Assembly: GCA_050330095.1 (NCBI GenBank)
Contig: JBHJOC010000065.1
Location: 1 to 15,350 of the forward strand
Direction of reading: 5' to 3'
DNA: 15,350 bases
Source of the DNA: JBCBWG01 sp036804185
GTDB taxonomy: Bacteria; Pseudomonadota; Alphaproteobacteria; Rhizobiales; Hyphomicrobiaceae
The notes beneath the pieces were generated by a model. The model saw only the letters and a program-made list of their open reading frames with translations, was not told the DNA's origin and made no database searches. This document shows positions 1-7,187 of this stretch, piece by piece (position 1 is the first letter of the stretch; every line of letters begins with the position of its first letter). A program made the position numbers and the translations under genes.

Positions 1-1
1 C

Positions 2-1192
<1,191 letters not shown>

Positions 1193-1224
1193 GCCGGAGT
1201 GTGAGCACCGTTGCTGCATACCAG

Positions 1225-1253
1225 AAGGGCGACCCGTACGGTCGCCCTTTTCG
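1225..1253 (+). terminator. Intrinsic terminator of acs
   Basis: A perfect 10-bp GC-rich stem (1225-1234 with 1240-1249) has a 5-nt loop CGTAC and runs into TTTTC. It lies 32 bp after the acs stop and should end the transcript before the next gene. Confidence 0.88.
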
Positions 1254-1282
1254 ATTCTCTGATCAATGATCGCGATGGATCG

Positions 1283-1307
1283 GGAATAGGTAAGCCCGAG
1301 GATCGTT
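1283..1307 (+). promoter_or_regulatory. Candidate EcfG-type (general stress sigma) promoter of the Ser/Asn-repeat gene
   Basis: GGAAT at 1283-1287 and CGTT at 1304-1307 are separated by exactly 16 nt. The known consensus for alphaproteobacterial EcfG/SigT is GGAAC-N16/17-CGTT, so only the fifth base of the -35 differs. Transcription would begin near 1315, about 35 nt before the ATG and ahead of the GGAGG ribosome site at 1337-1341. A 10-bp direct repeat AATGATCGCG (1265-1274 and 1313-1322) brackets the site; its meaning is unknown. The match was made by eye, without a scoring matrix. Confidence 0.45.
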
Positions 1308-1349
1308 CTCTTAATGATCGCGCGGCGCGGTCACGTGGAGGACAATGAT

Positions 1350-1775
1350 ATGAAACGCGTCATGACTATTTCCTCGCTCACGGCGATGGCCTTAGCGAGT
1401 GCAGCGCAAGCTGCGCCCCTCATGTCGGAGGCTGACGCCGTCGAACTGCAAAAGCGACTTACAAAGAATGCGAGAGAATTCACGCGCGTTGCTGACAATA
1501 GTTCGTCGAACTCAAGCGATAATAGCTCCTCGAACTCGAGCGACAACAGTTCGTCGAACTCAAGAGATAATAGTTCCTCGAACTCGAGCGATAACAGCTC
1601 TTCAAATTCGTCGTCGAACTCGTCGTCGAACTCGAGCGACAACAGTTCTTCGAACTCATCCTCGCATTCAAGCAGCAATAGCTCATCGAACTCCTCGTCG
1701 AACTCGAGCTCGAATCAGTCGGCGGGGCGGGGGCGTCGTGGCGACTGGCGCGACGATGTGTTCGGGCGTAATTAA
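1350..1775 (+). CDS. Exported Ser/Asn-rich tandem-repeat protein, function unknown
   Basis: This is a 141-residue protein. The start at 1350 is chosen because GGAGG (1337-1341) sits 8 nt upstream and the product then opens with a clean signal peptide (MKRVMTISSL, then an Ala-rich core, with cleavage likely after AQA at residue 21). A short charged segment follows (about 22-48). Residues 49-122 are almost pure Ser and Asn: an 8-residue unit DNSSSNSS repeated about six times, decaying to 4-residue SSSN units. The tail (123-141) is basic and Gly/Arg/Asp-rich, ending in WRDDVFGRN. The repeat should be disordered and, after export, periplasmic or outside the cell. Every unit carries N-S-S, formally an N-glycosylation sequon, though nothing here shows glycosylation. 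I cannot assign a family. A spurious annotation is possible, but the signal peptide, ribosome site and maintained frame argue against it. Confidence 0.8.
   Translation: MKRVMTISSLTAMALASAAQAAPLMSEADAVELQKRLTKNAREFTRVADNSSSNSSDNSSSNSSDNSSSNSRDNSSSNSSDNSSSNSSSNSSSNSSDNSSSNSSSHSSSNSSSNSSSNSSSNQSAGRGRRGDWRDDVFGRN
1494..1715 (+). repeat. In-frame tandem repeat, 24-bp unit decaying to 12-bp unit
   Basis: This codes for the DNSSSNSS units of the protein above. The 24-bp unit reads approximately Asp-Asn-AGY-TCN-TCG-AAC-TCN-AGC. The AGY-type Ser codons keep the same phase from unit to unit while third positions differ (GAT/GAC, AAT/AAC, TCG/TCC/TCA/TCT). This indicates tandem duplication followed by mostly synonymous drift. 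Two replacement changes are visible: one Ser to Arg (AGA) and one Asn to His (CAT). Confidence 0.9.
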
Positions 1776-1893
1776 TGTGTTTGGATCTGGCATTTGCCTG
1801 GCTCTACAGAAGGGTTGACGGCAAATGGCAGATTCGCAAAACGCACGGACTTCTCTGTGATTCTCTGGGTCTTAAAGAGCAGACGGTGGTTGT

Positions 1894-1940
1894 AAAAAAA
1901 AGGGCAGAGACCAGCGTTTATCCGATCTCCGCCCTTTGTT
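1894..1940. terminator. Bidirectional intrinsic terminator between convergent genes
   Basis: A stem of 7 bp (AAAGGGC at 1899-1905 with GCCCTTT at 1931-1937) continues, after one A/C mismatch, with GAGA/TCTC. On the minus strand the stem is followed by a run of seven or more T (the A run at 1894-1901), an excellent terminator for the DUF6065-like gene. On the plus strand it is followed by TTTGTTTGG, adequate for the Ser/Asn-repeat gene. A weaker inverted repeat (CATTTGCC at 1791-1798, GGCAAATG at 1820-1827) lies in the same gap. Confidence 0.85.
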
Positions 1941-1960
1941 TGGTCTAAAATGGTTGCAGC

Positions 1961-2677
1961 TTAGCGCGCGGCACGAGCGACCTTGCGATACCAGCCTTCC
2001 GATGCCTGGGTATTCTTAAGGATTTTGCCGCGCAAATCCGCCTCGTCTTTCCTTTCAGCTCTGATTTCGGCTGAAATCATCGACGTGTCTCGCTTGAATG
2101 GAATCACTTGCACCAGCGGCGTGCCACGCTCGATCGTATAGACACCGTCTTTGCCCGTTGCGAAGAACGGGAAATTAATGAGAGAGCGATAGGTATCGGT
2201 ATCAACGACACCGCTCGCAACCTCGAAAATCGCGTTCGGTCGGTTGATGAGTGGAACGAACAAGCAGCTCCAGCCCGGTGGCGTCGCAATCGTCCAGTAG
2301 TTATGGAACTTGCATGGCGGACGGTGCGCCTGTGGATTTCCGGTTACCTGGTGCATGTTGTGATTGGACACCATGACCCGGTCGATATCCCAGCCCGCAT
2401 TGACGGTTGCACCCTCGTCGCTGATTTCGAGGCGCACGGTCGCCCCGAGCGGCAGCACCCAGCCAAGCGTCATCGCGTCAAGAAACGGCATGCAACGCTT
2501 CACCGTGAGGCCGTTGTTGTTGGCGTGAAGGTGGTCCTGATCAATCGGCGGAAGCTTGCGGAACCAGTCCGGGATGACGGACTTTGCTGGAACGGGCTCA
2601 GCGAATACGCCAAGATCGGCTGGTTCACAGGTGAACGTGATCGTCGGTTTTTTGAGGGGCTTCAGGAGTTTAAGCAT
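1961..2677 (-). CDS. DUF6065-like protein, function unknown
   Basis: From the ATG at 2677 this is a 238-residue soluble protein with no signal peptide or membrane segment. Conserved-looking blocks are IPDWFRKLPP near the N-terminus, TVKRCMPFLDAMTLGW, a middle block KFHNYWTIATPPGWSCLFVP, VVDTDTYRSLINFPFF, and GTPLVQVIPFKR. This order resembles the DUF6065 family of bacterial and phage proteins as I remember it; the family has no known function. The frame stays open up to a GTG at 2707, but the ATG at 2677 has GGAG 9 nt upstream, and the candidate promoter (2714-2738) would start transcripts at about 2707, leaving no room for a ribosome site before the GTG. The last residues are KVARAAR. It converges on the Ser/Asn-repeat gene. 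Confidence 0.78.
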   Translation of the reverse strand: MLKLLKPLKKPTITFTCEPADLGVFAEPVPAKSVIPDWFRKLPPIDQDHLHANNNGLTVKRCMPFLDAMTLGWVLPLGATVRLEISDEGATVNAGWDIDRVMVSNHNMHQVTGNPQAHRPPCKFHNYWTIATPPGWSCLFVPLINRPNAIFEVASGVVDTDTYRSLINFPFFATGKDGVYTIERGTPLVQVIPFKRDTSMISAEIRAERKDEADLRGKILKNTQASEGWYRKVARAAR

Positions 2678-2713
2678 CGACCGCGGCTCCGATTGCGGGA
2701 TCATCACCGAGAC

Positions 2714-2738
2714 AACGCCTGAGCCGCGCCTTTATTCC
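2714..2738 (-). promoter_or_regulatory. Candidate EcfG-type promoter of the DUF6065-like gene
   Basis: Read on the minus strand, GGAAT (2738-2734) is followed by exactly 16 nt and then CGTT (2717-2714). This is the same hexamer variant and spacing as the site at 1283-1307, and one base from the EcfG consensus. The predicted start point near 2707 gives a leader of about 30 nt to the ATG at 2677. Confidence 0.42.
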
Positions 2739-2808
2739 GCCGGTCGCGTGCAACTCGGCAGAAAACCGCGCTCAAGGCCGAGGCGGTGCTCGGGACGCCT
2801 TTGCGCCG

Positions 2809-3510
2809 TCATTTGCACCGCCAGAGCGGACCGCGGTCAAAGTGGAAGTGGTCGCGGTGGGCGGCATTGAATTCCGGGCCCAGCACGACCCGGAAGTAGC
2901 GGCAGGCTCCCTCGTGGACCGCCCGCAGGAACCTGCCCTTCGGGCCGGGCTTGCTCCAATCGGTGAGCACGCTGATCTCAAGTCCGTCCTGCAGGGTGAA
3001 CCCTGAGATGTCGATCGCATTCGCGGTTGCGTGCTCGCTGCGCCGATCCTTCCACAGCGCGCTGCCGACAATGTTGCGGCAGCTGTAGACCCCCATCTGC
3101 TTCACGGCCACGACGTCGCGTTCAAAAATGCGGCGTGCCTCGGGTTGGACGACATTGACCATCCACACAGCAAGCGCGCCAACAACTCCGCAGTTGACCT
3201 GGGCTGCCTGGACACGCGCACCGCCGACGCGAGACAGGCGCACCGCATTCGACCAGCCGCAACCCTCTTGAAGAAGACGGTCTGGAACGGTGGCAGCCGT
3301 CACGTGGCGCGTCGACAGGAGCCCCCGACAAAGCGCCGCATCACGGCGCAATTCGTCGAGTTGCCAATCCACAAGGATCGGCAATGGCCGCTCGACCACA
3401 AGCGCTGGCAGTGGCGTGTACTTCGGCGGCAAAAGGCCGAACCGCATGACGATCGCGACTGCAGCAAGACAAAGAACGAGAAGGACGAAGCCGCTGACAG
3501 GTCGCGAACG
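2809..3510 (-). CDS. Extensin-like family protein (M15-type fold), membrane-anchored
   Basis: The product is 233 residues if translation starts at the TTG at 3510, which has GGAGG 10 nt upstream; the frame is open to another TTG at 3543 with a poorer site. A basic N-terminus (RSRP) and one hydrophobic segment (FVLLVLCLAAVAIVMRFG) make a signal anchor, placing the rest in the periplasm. The C-terminal half matches the extensin-like C domain common in rhizobia. It shows SEHATANAIDISGF, which gives the H-x6-D metal pair of LAS/M15 peptidases, then a long loop and HRDHFHFD, which gives the third ligand in HxH. Cysteines at CGWSN, VNCG, YSCRN and GACRYF suggest disulfides. By family resemblance it may act on or bind peptidoglycan; actual peptidase activity is not established. 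It is probably transcribed separately from the cyclophilin gene, since two long hairpins fill the gap. Confidence 0.88.
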   Translation of the reverse strand, partial: RSRPVSGFVLLVLCLAAVAIVMRFGLLPPKYTPLPALVVERPLPILVDWQLDELRRDAALCRGLLSTRHVTAATVPDRLLQEGCGWSNAVRLSRVGGARVQAAQVNCGVVGALAVWMVNVVQPEARRIFERDVVAVKQMGVYSCRNIVGSALWKDRRSEHATANAIDISGFTLQDGLEISVLTDWSKPGPKGRFLRAVHEGACRYFRVVLGPEFNAAHRDHFHFDRGPLWRCK

Positions 3511-3548
3511 CAACGCTCTGGTGCCTCCCGAATTTGCGCGCAACGCAC

Positions 3549-3629
3549 CCTAGTGTGATGACCGAGAAGTCCGCTGCATGCCTTTCGGCCAGGCTATGAG
3601 GCGGACTTCTCGGTCTCTATCACCCTAGG
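3549..3629. repeat. Long palindrome E (25-bp hairpin, 26-nt loop)
   Basis: A perfect inner inverted repeat ACCGAGAAGTCCGC (3561-3574) pairs with 3601-3614. The outer arms CCTAGtGTGAT (3549-3559) and 3619-3629 pair with one mismatch, with a small asymmetric bulge between the two stems. It lies just upstream of the extensin-like gene. No T run follows on the minus strand, so it is not a classical terminator there. Confidence 0.85.
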
Positions 3630-3642
3630 CTTTTGATATTGA

Positions 3643-3715
3643 TAGTGTCGTTCAGACCTCGAAATTCGTTCCGAGCGTGCGGAAGAATGAGACGAATTTC
3701 GCGGTCACGACACTA
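3643..3715. repeat. Long palindrome F (about 22-bp hairpin, 22-nt loop), related to E
   Basis: Outer arms TAGTGTCG (3643-3650) and CGACACTA (3708-3715), middle GACC/GGTC (3655-3658 with 3703-3706) and inner GAAATTCGT/ACGAATTTC (3661-3669 with 3692-3700) all pair. It begins 31 nt past the cyclophilin stop, so it would fold at the 3' end of that mRNA. Both hairpins open with TAGTGT followed by an ACC-GA-AA-like stretch and close on a CTAG-type end, which suggests two diverged copies of one palindromic unit. Confidence 0.82.
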
Positions 3716-3745
3716 GCCGGCGCCGCGCCGCACTTGAGCTTACCC

Positions 3746-4360
3746 TCAGGCGCCGACCTTTTCGATAAACGCGCGTTGGATGCGGTCAGGGTTCGAAACT
3801 GCTCCAGACCCAGGTGCACCAGCCTTGATCTTGTCGACGAACTCCATGCCCGACTGGACCTGCCCCCAAACCGTGTACTGGCCCTGCAAATGGCTGCAGC
3901 CGATCCCGAAGCAGATGAAGAACTGGCTGTTGGCCGAGTTCGGGTCGCTCGTCCGGGCGGCACCGACGGTTCCACGGCCGAACGCTGTTGGGGTGAATTC
4001 AGCCGGAAGGTCGGGATACTTCGATCCGCCTGCCCCCGTGCCCGTCGGATCACCCGTCTGCGCCATGAAGCCTGGGATCACGCGATGCCAGACAATCCCA
4101 TTATAGAACCCTTCGCTGGCCAGCTGCTTGACCCGTTCGACGTGTCGCGGGGCCAGGTCCGGCCGGAGCCCGATCACGATCCGGCGGGGTGCGCCATCCT
4201 GGACGACCTCGAGCACCAGCGCCTCAGTCACTTGCGGCGCGCGCGTCTCTGCAGCCGGTGCCTCTGCTGAAGGGACTTGCGTCACCTGGTTTGGCTCGAC
4301 GCAGCCCGCGAGGAGGAGGGCTGCCGATGCGACGGCAATGACGGACCTGACGAAGCTCAC
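3746..4360 (-). CDS. Cyclophilin-type peptidyl-prolyl cis-trans isomerase, predicted lipoprotein
   Basis: This enzyme isomerises Xaa-Pro bonds during protein folding. The GTG start at 4360 has AAGGAG 6 nt upstream, the clearest ribosome site in the window. The product (204 residues) opens with a lipoprotein signal; the lipobox LAGC places the lipidated Cys at residue 20, so the enzyme should be membrane-tethered in the periplasm. A flexible Ala/Pro-rich linker (about 21-45) precedes the cyclophilin domain. The active-site block WHRVIPGFMAQTGD carries the catalytic Arg (R93), Phe (F98) and Gln (Q101), and SQFFI carries F148. The loop where relatives usually have a D-x-x-FLDGQY run reads CFGIGCSHLQGQY and contains two Cys. 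Alphaproteobacteria often have two cyclophilin genes next to coaD; only one is seen here. A dispersed repeat (copy A) lies upstream towards coaD. Confidence 0.95.
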   Translation of the reverse strand: MSFVRSVIAVASAALLLAGCVEPNQVTQVPSAEAPAAETRAPQVTEALVLEVVQDGAPRRIVIGLRPDLAPRHVERVKQLASEGFYNGIVWHRVIPGFMAQTGDPTGTGAGGSKYPDLPAEFTPTAFGRGTVGAARTSDPNSANSQFFICFGIGCSHLQGQYTVWGQVQSGMEFVDKIKAGAPGSGAVSNPDRIQRAFIEKVGA

Positions 4361-4551
4361 GGTTGGCTCCTTGCCTTGGCAGTTCAGCGGTGCGCGTCGT
4401 TACGGGACGTCGCACACTCCTTCTGACCCGGTCATTAGCCGCCCAATAGTCGGATGTCGACCAACTGCCTGCGACCTGCGCCCATGTCGTGTCCCGTCGC
4501 GGGACCTGGAGCAACATCCGATCTGACGGAACCGCCAGTGCGGTTCACAGT
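4361..4551. other. Non-coding leader between cyclophilin gene and repeat copy A
   Basis: No gene is visible. Small hairpins are present: GTCCCG-TCG-CGGGAC (4491-4505), flanked by CGGATGT (4451-4457) and ACATCCG (4514-4520), and GAACCGC-CAGT-GCGGTTC (4529-4546). On the minus strand these lie downstream of coaD and upstream of the cyclophilin start. None has a T run, so termination is uncertain. Confidence 0.5.
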
Positions 4552-4670
4552 GACGAACTACCGAAAGCAGAGGGTACTCGAAACATATTGGGTCTCGTAC
4601 CGCTTCTCGATCAGAAGTCCCTTGCAGACGCGTGGTGCGGATGGTGCAGGGATTTCTAATCGGCCGTACG
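4552..4670 (+). repeat. Dispersed stem-loop repeat, copy A (3' part)
   Basis: This aligns without gaps to copy B from 4552 onward (offset 847), with roughly four of five bases identical up to the second hairpin and near identity after GGTCTCGTACCGCTTCTCG. The second stem-loop has arms 4608-4621 and 4649-4662 (one mismatch, one G-T pair) and a 27-nt loop. An outer TCGTAC/GTACGA pairing is separated from it by the left-side bulge CTTCT. The first stem-loop of copies B and C is missing. It lies downstream of coaD. Confidence 0.85.
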
Positions 4671-4737
4671 AAACGAAGAGACATAAAGAATCTTCATCCG
4701 ACACCGCGAACGCGGTCGAGGGCGGTCGGATGATGCT

Positions 4738-5235
4738 CTAAGTGGCGAACTTTGCCGCCAGTGCGCGCGCAACGCCATCCGAAACGAAGTGATCCGTCGT
4801 ACCGCCCATGGCTGCAATCTGTCGGATCAGGTTCGCTGCGATGTGGCGCACCTGCGGCGATGCTGCCACGAATATCGTTTGGATCTGAGGCGCCATCTCC
4901 GCATTCATGCCTGCCATCTGCATTTCGTAATCGAAGTCGGTCCCGTCTCTGAGACCGCGGATGATCATGCTCGCCCCGTGAAGGGCTGCGGCTTGCACAG
5001 CGAGCGTGTCGAACGTTACGACCTTTAGCTCTCGGCCATGCTTTTCGGCCAGAACGCCCGCCTCCTCTTCAAGCATCGCGACGCGCTCCTCGGCGGTGAA
5101 CAGCGGCTTCTTGCCGTGGTGCACGCCGACGCCGATCACGAGTTCATCAACGATTGCAAGCGCACGATCGATGACGTCGGTATGACCGTAGGTCACCGGG
5201 TCGAACGAACCGGAATAAAAGCCGATCAATGGCAT
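4738..5235 (-). CDS. coaD: Phosphopantetheine adenylyltransferase
   Basis: CoaD catalyses the penultimate step of coenzyme A synthesis: 4'-phosphopantetheine + ATP gives dephospho-CoA + PPi. It is a cytoplasmic hexamer in studied species. From the ATG at 5235 (AGGA 9 nt upstream) it has 165 residues, the usual family length; the frame is open 63 bp further upstream to 5298, but the family begins right at this Met. Visible are the opening GFYSGSFDPVTYGHTDVI with the nucleotidyltransferase TxGH motif, the substrate-binding block MIIRGLRDGTDFDYEMQMA, and the C-terminal VRHIAANLIRQIAAMGG that replaces the ISST(L)VR segment of E. coli. Copies of the dispersed repeat flank the gene on both sides (A downstream, B upstream), so it is probably not tightly co-transcribed with its neighbours. 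Confidence 0.97.
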   Translation of the reverse strand: MPLIGFYSGSFDPVTYGHTDVIDRALAIVDELVIGVGVHHGKKPLFTAEERVAMLEEEAGVLAEKHGRELKVVTFDTLAVQAAALHGASMIIRGLRDGTDFDYEMQMAGMNAEMAPQIQTIFVAASPQVRHIAANLIRQIAAMGGTTDHFVSDGVARALAAKFAT

Positions 5236-5362
5236 CTCGGCGTGTCCTTGTTGGCGAGCGGTGGATGTCTCGGTTGGCACGTGTTGGGAAGCTGCCACGA
5301 GCCGCCTTCGGCGTGAAGTTGCCGCTTCTTCCGTTGTTGCGCGCTACATTCTAGCATCTGCT

Positions 5363-5520
5363 CTCCGTAGTCCGTCTGTTACCCTCGTGAGACGCCGAAG
5401 CGAACGACGGAACGCAAAGGCTACGAGCAACAGATTGGATCTCGTACCGCTTCTCGATCAGAAGTCCCGGCAAGGCGCGTGTTGCGGATGGTGAAGGGAC
5501 TTCTGATCGGCGGCACGAGC
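5363..5520 (+). repeat. Dispersed stem-loop repeat, copy B (full length)
   Basis: This aligns gap-free with copy C (offset 5840) over its whole length. The first stem-loop (about 5365-5412) has drifted and pairs only partly. The second is intact: CGATCAGAAGTCCC (5455-5468) pairs perfectly with 5496-5509 around a 27-nt loop, and CTCGTaCCG/CGGcACGAG extends the stem outside a CTTCT bulge. The loop contains GCGGATGGTG, shared with copies A and C. It lies between the divergently oriented coaD (-) and rhodanese (+) genes, upstream of both. Confidence 0.9.
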
Positions 5521-5611
5521 CGTCACTGCAGCGTCACGTTCTGTGCACCGTTGCCCGCGTCATGCACGATGATGGTCGAGATTCGTCATTTTATTTGTGG
5601 TGTGGGATGCC

Positions 5612-6100
5612 ATGTCGGACACAGCGCGCAGGCCCAAGATGAAAGACCTGCACTGGCCACAGCTGATGACATGCAGCGTCCTGATCGGGACAGTCCTGTT
5701 TGCAGCGGTTGTACTTGGGTCTAGTCTGCCAGCCTTCGGCGATCAGGCAGAAAAGATCACGGCGCGCGAAGCAAGCGCGCGAATGACGAACGGAACCTTG
5801 ACGCTCGTCGACATCCGCGCCCCCGCCGAGTGGCGCAAGACCGGTGTCGCTCGAGGCGCCGCTCTGATCACCATGCACCAAGACGATGAGCGCTTTCTCG
5901 CAAGGCTGCGCGCCTTGATTGCAAGAACACCTGGCCGGGCAATTGGCATCATCTGCGCCGCTGGTGGACGCAGCGCCGGCATGCAACGCACGCTGTCAGC
6001 CCTCGGCATCATGACCGTCGATGTCTTCGACGGCATGCTCGGCGGGTTCAACCAGCCCGGTTGGATCCGCTCGGGCCTGCCACTGCGCCGATTGCGGTAA
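5612..6100 (+). CDS. Exported single-domain rhodanese-like protein
   Basis: Rhodaneses move sulfane sulfur, or in related forms bind other oxyanions, through one active-site Cys. From the ATG at 5612 this gives 162 residues; a GTG at 5597 and an ATG at 5639 are alternatives, and no strong ribosome site separates them. A hydrophobic stretch (about residues 20-42) ending in LPAFGDQ reads as a signal peptide or anchor, so the domain should be periplasmic. Domain marks: TAREASARM, LVDIRAPAEWRKTGVARGA (the conserved DxR..EW start), the active loop CAAGGRS with the Cys at residue 115 and the C-x-x-G-x-R pattern, and GMLGGFNQPGWIRSGLPL, typical of the C-terminal helix region of small rhodaneses. It stands alone, and its physiological sulfur acceptor cannot be guessed from its neighbours. 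Confidence 0.87.
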   Translation: MSDTARRPKMKDLHWPQLMTCSVLIGTVLFAAVVLGSSLPAFGDQAEKITAREASARMTNGTLTLVDIRAPAEWRKTGVARGAALITMHQDDERFLARLRALIARTPGRAIGIICAAGGRSAGMQRTLSALGIMTVDVFDGMLGGFNQPGWIRSGLPLRRLR

Positions 6101-6175
6101 GCTACCACGGCAAGGCCCCCCGGTTAGGAGTGGCCACAATGCGGGCGGGTTCGGCTGGACCACGCCAGTCGCCGT

Positions 6176-7078
6176 TCAATCGATCGGAACACCCGTCGTT
6201 TTCGCTTCCGTTTCCGGCTCGACATGAATGACGACCTGGGCGCCTGGGATCGCTGTCTCCAACGCCACTTCGATCCGGTCGCAAATGCGATGCGACGTGG
6301 CAACCGTCATGGCGCCGGGGACCACCAGATGGAGTTCGATGAACGTTACTTGGCCTGCCACCCTGGTTCGAATGTCGTGAGCCTGTATCGCTCCCCCGCC
6401 AGCCTCGGCGATCACGCAGCGGATCTCGCGCGAGACGTCTGCCGGCACAGCCTCATCCATCAAGCCACCGATCGACCTCGTGAACAAACTCCAGCCAGCC
6501 CAGAGAATACTGACGCCGACGAGTGCAGCGAGGAGAGGGTCAAGAAGTTGGAAGCCGGTGATAACGGCGAGCGCAACGCCAGTGAGCGTCCCCGCCGAGG
6601 TTACGATATCGCTCACGAGATGCCAGCCATCGGCTTCGAGGGCAGGCGACCGCCAGGCGCGCCCGCGCGTCACCAAGACGTAAGCCCAGGCTGAATTGAT
6701 CAGCCCCGCAATCGCGCTGAGCGTGAGACCGAGTACGGGCTCGGTGATGGTTCGAGGGTTCATCAAGGCATCATAGGCGTCGCGAAACACGAGCAAGGCT
6801 GCGACGACGACGAGGACGCCGACGAGAACGGCCGAAAGGTATTCGGCCTTGTGGTGGCCGTACTGGTGGCGCCGGTCGGCGGGCTGGCCTGCGAGGCCGA
6901 TCGCGACAAACGCCACGGTTGCGGTCACGACGTTGACGACGCTCTCCAGCGCGTCCGAGAACAGTGCAGCACTGCCTGTGAGCCACGCTGCAACCGCCTT
7001 CAGGGCCATCACCGTGAGTGCGACACCGATCGACGCGAGCGCAACCTGCCAGAGCTGGTTGTTCTGGGCATTCCACAC
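6176..7078 (-). CDS. Cation diffusion facilitator (CDF) metal/proton antiporter
   Basis: This is an inner-membrane exporter of divalent metal ions driven by protons, 300 residues, with six membrane segments and a cytoplasmic C-terminal domain. The GTG start at 7078 has GAGGG about 9 nt upstream. Aligned by eye to E. coli FieF/YiiP: TM2 TGSAALFSDALESVVNVV, loop RHQYGHHKAE with both loop His, TM5 EADGWHLVSDIVTS with the H-x3-D metal pair, and C-terminal HDIRTR, ELHLVV and VVIHVEP with the His residues of the dimer metal sites. The transport-site residues in TM2 are Glu and Asn where FieF has Asp and Asp, so the site reads E/N + H/D; metal preference cannot be read directly. It starts 109 bp after gyrA on the same strand and could be co-transcribed with it. 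Confidence 0.93.
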   Translation of the reverse strand: MWNAQNNQLWQVALASIGVALTVMALKAVAAWLTGSAALFSDALESVVNVVTATVAFVAIGLAGQPADRRHQYGHHKAEYLSAVLVGVLVVVAALLVFRDAYDALMNPRTITEPVLGLTLSAIAGLINSAWAYVLVTRGRAWRSPALEADGWHLVSDIVTSAGTLTGVALAVITGFQLLDPLLAALVGVSILWAGWSLFTRSIGGLMDEAVPADVSREIRCVIAEAGGGAIQAHDIRTRVAGQVTFIELHLVVPGAMTVATSHRICDRIEVALETAIPGAQVVIHVEPETEAKTTGVPID

Positions 7079-7187
7079 GCTGGATGCCCTCGTTCGAGGA
7101 AGTTGGAGGGTCGCGACGCTGCACGCTGGGACGGCCCGACGCCCATCGGCTGCTGCTCGTCCCGGCCCAGGCGGCGCGGCGCATCAA

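Noticed and set aside
1331..1678. Glu/Leu-rich open frame antisense to the Ser/Asn repeat
   Set aside because: It is the automatic complement of the tandem repeat, and the plus-strand frame has the signal peptide and ribosome site.
3549..3715. Hairpins E and F considered as a CRISPR array or as a tRNA-like element
   Set aside because: There are only two palindromes with no regular spacers, and no tRNA arms or CCA end.
4491..4505. GTCCCG-TCG-CGGGAC considered as the coaD terminator
   Set aside because: No T run follows on either strand, and the stem is only 6 bp.
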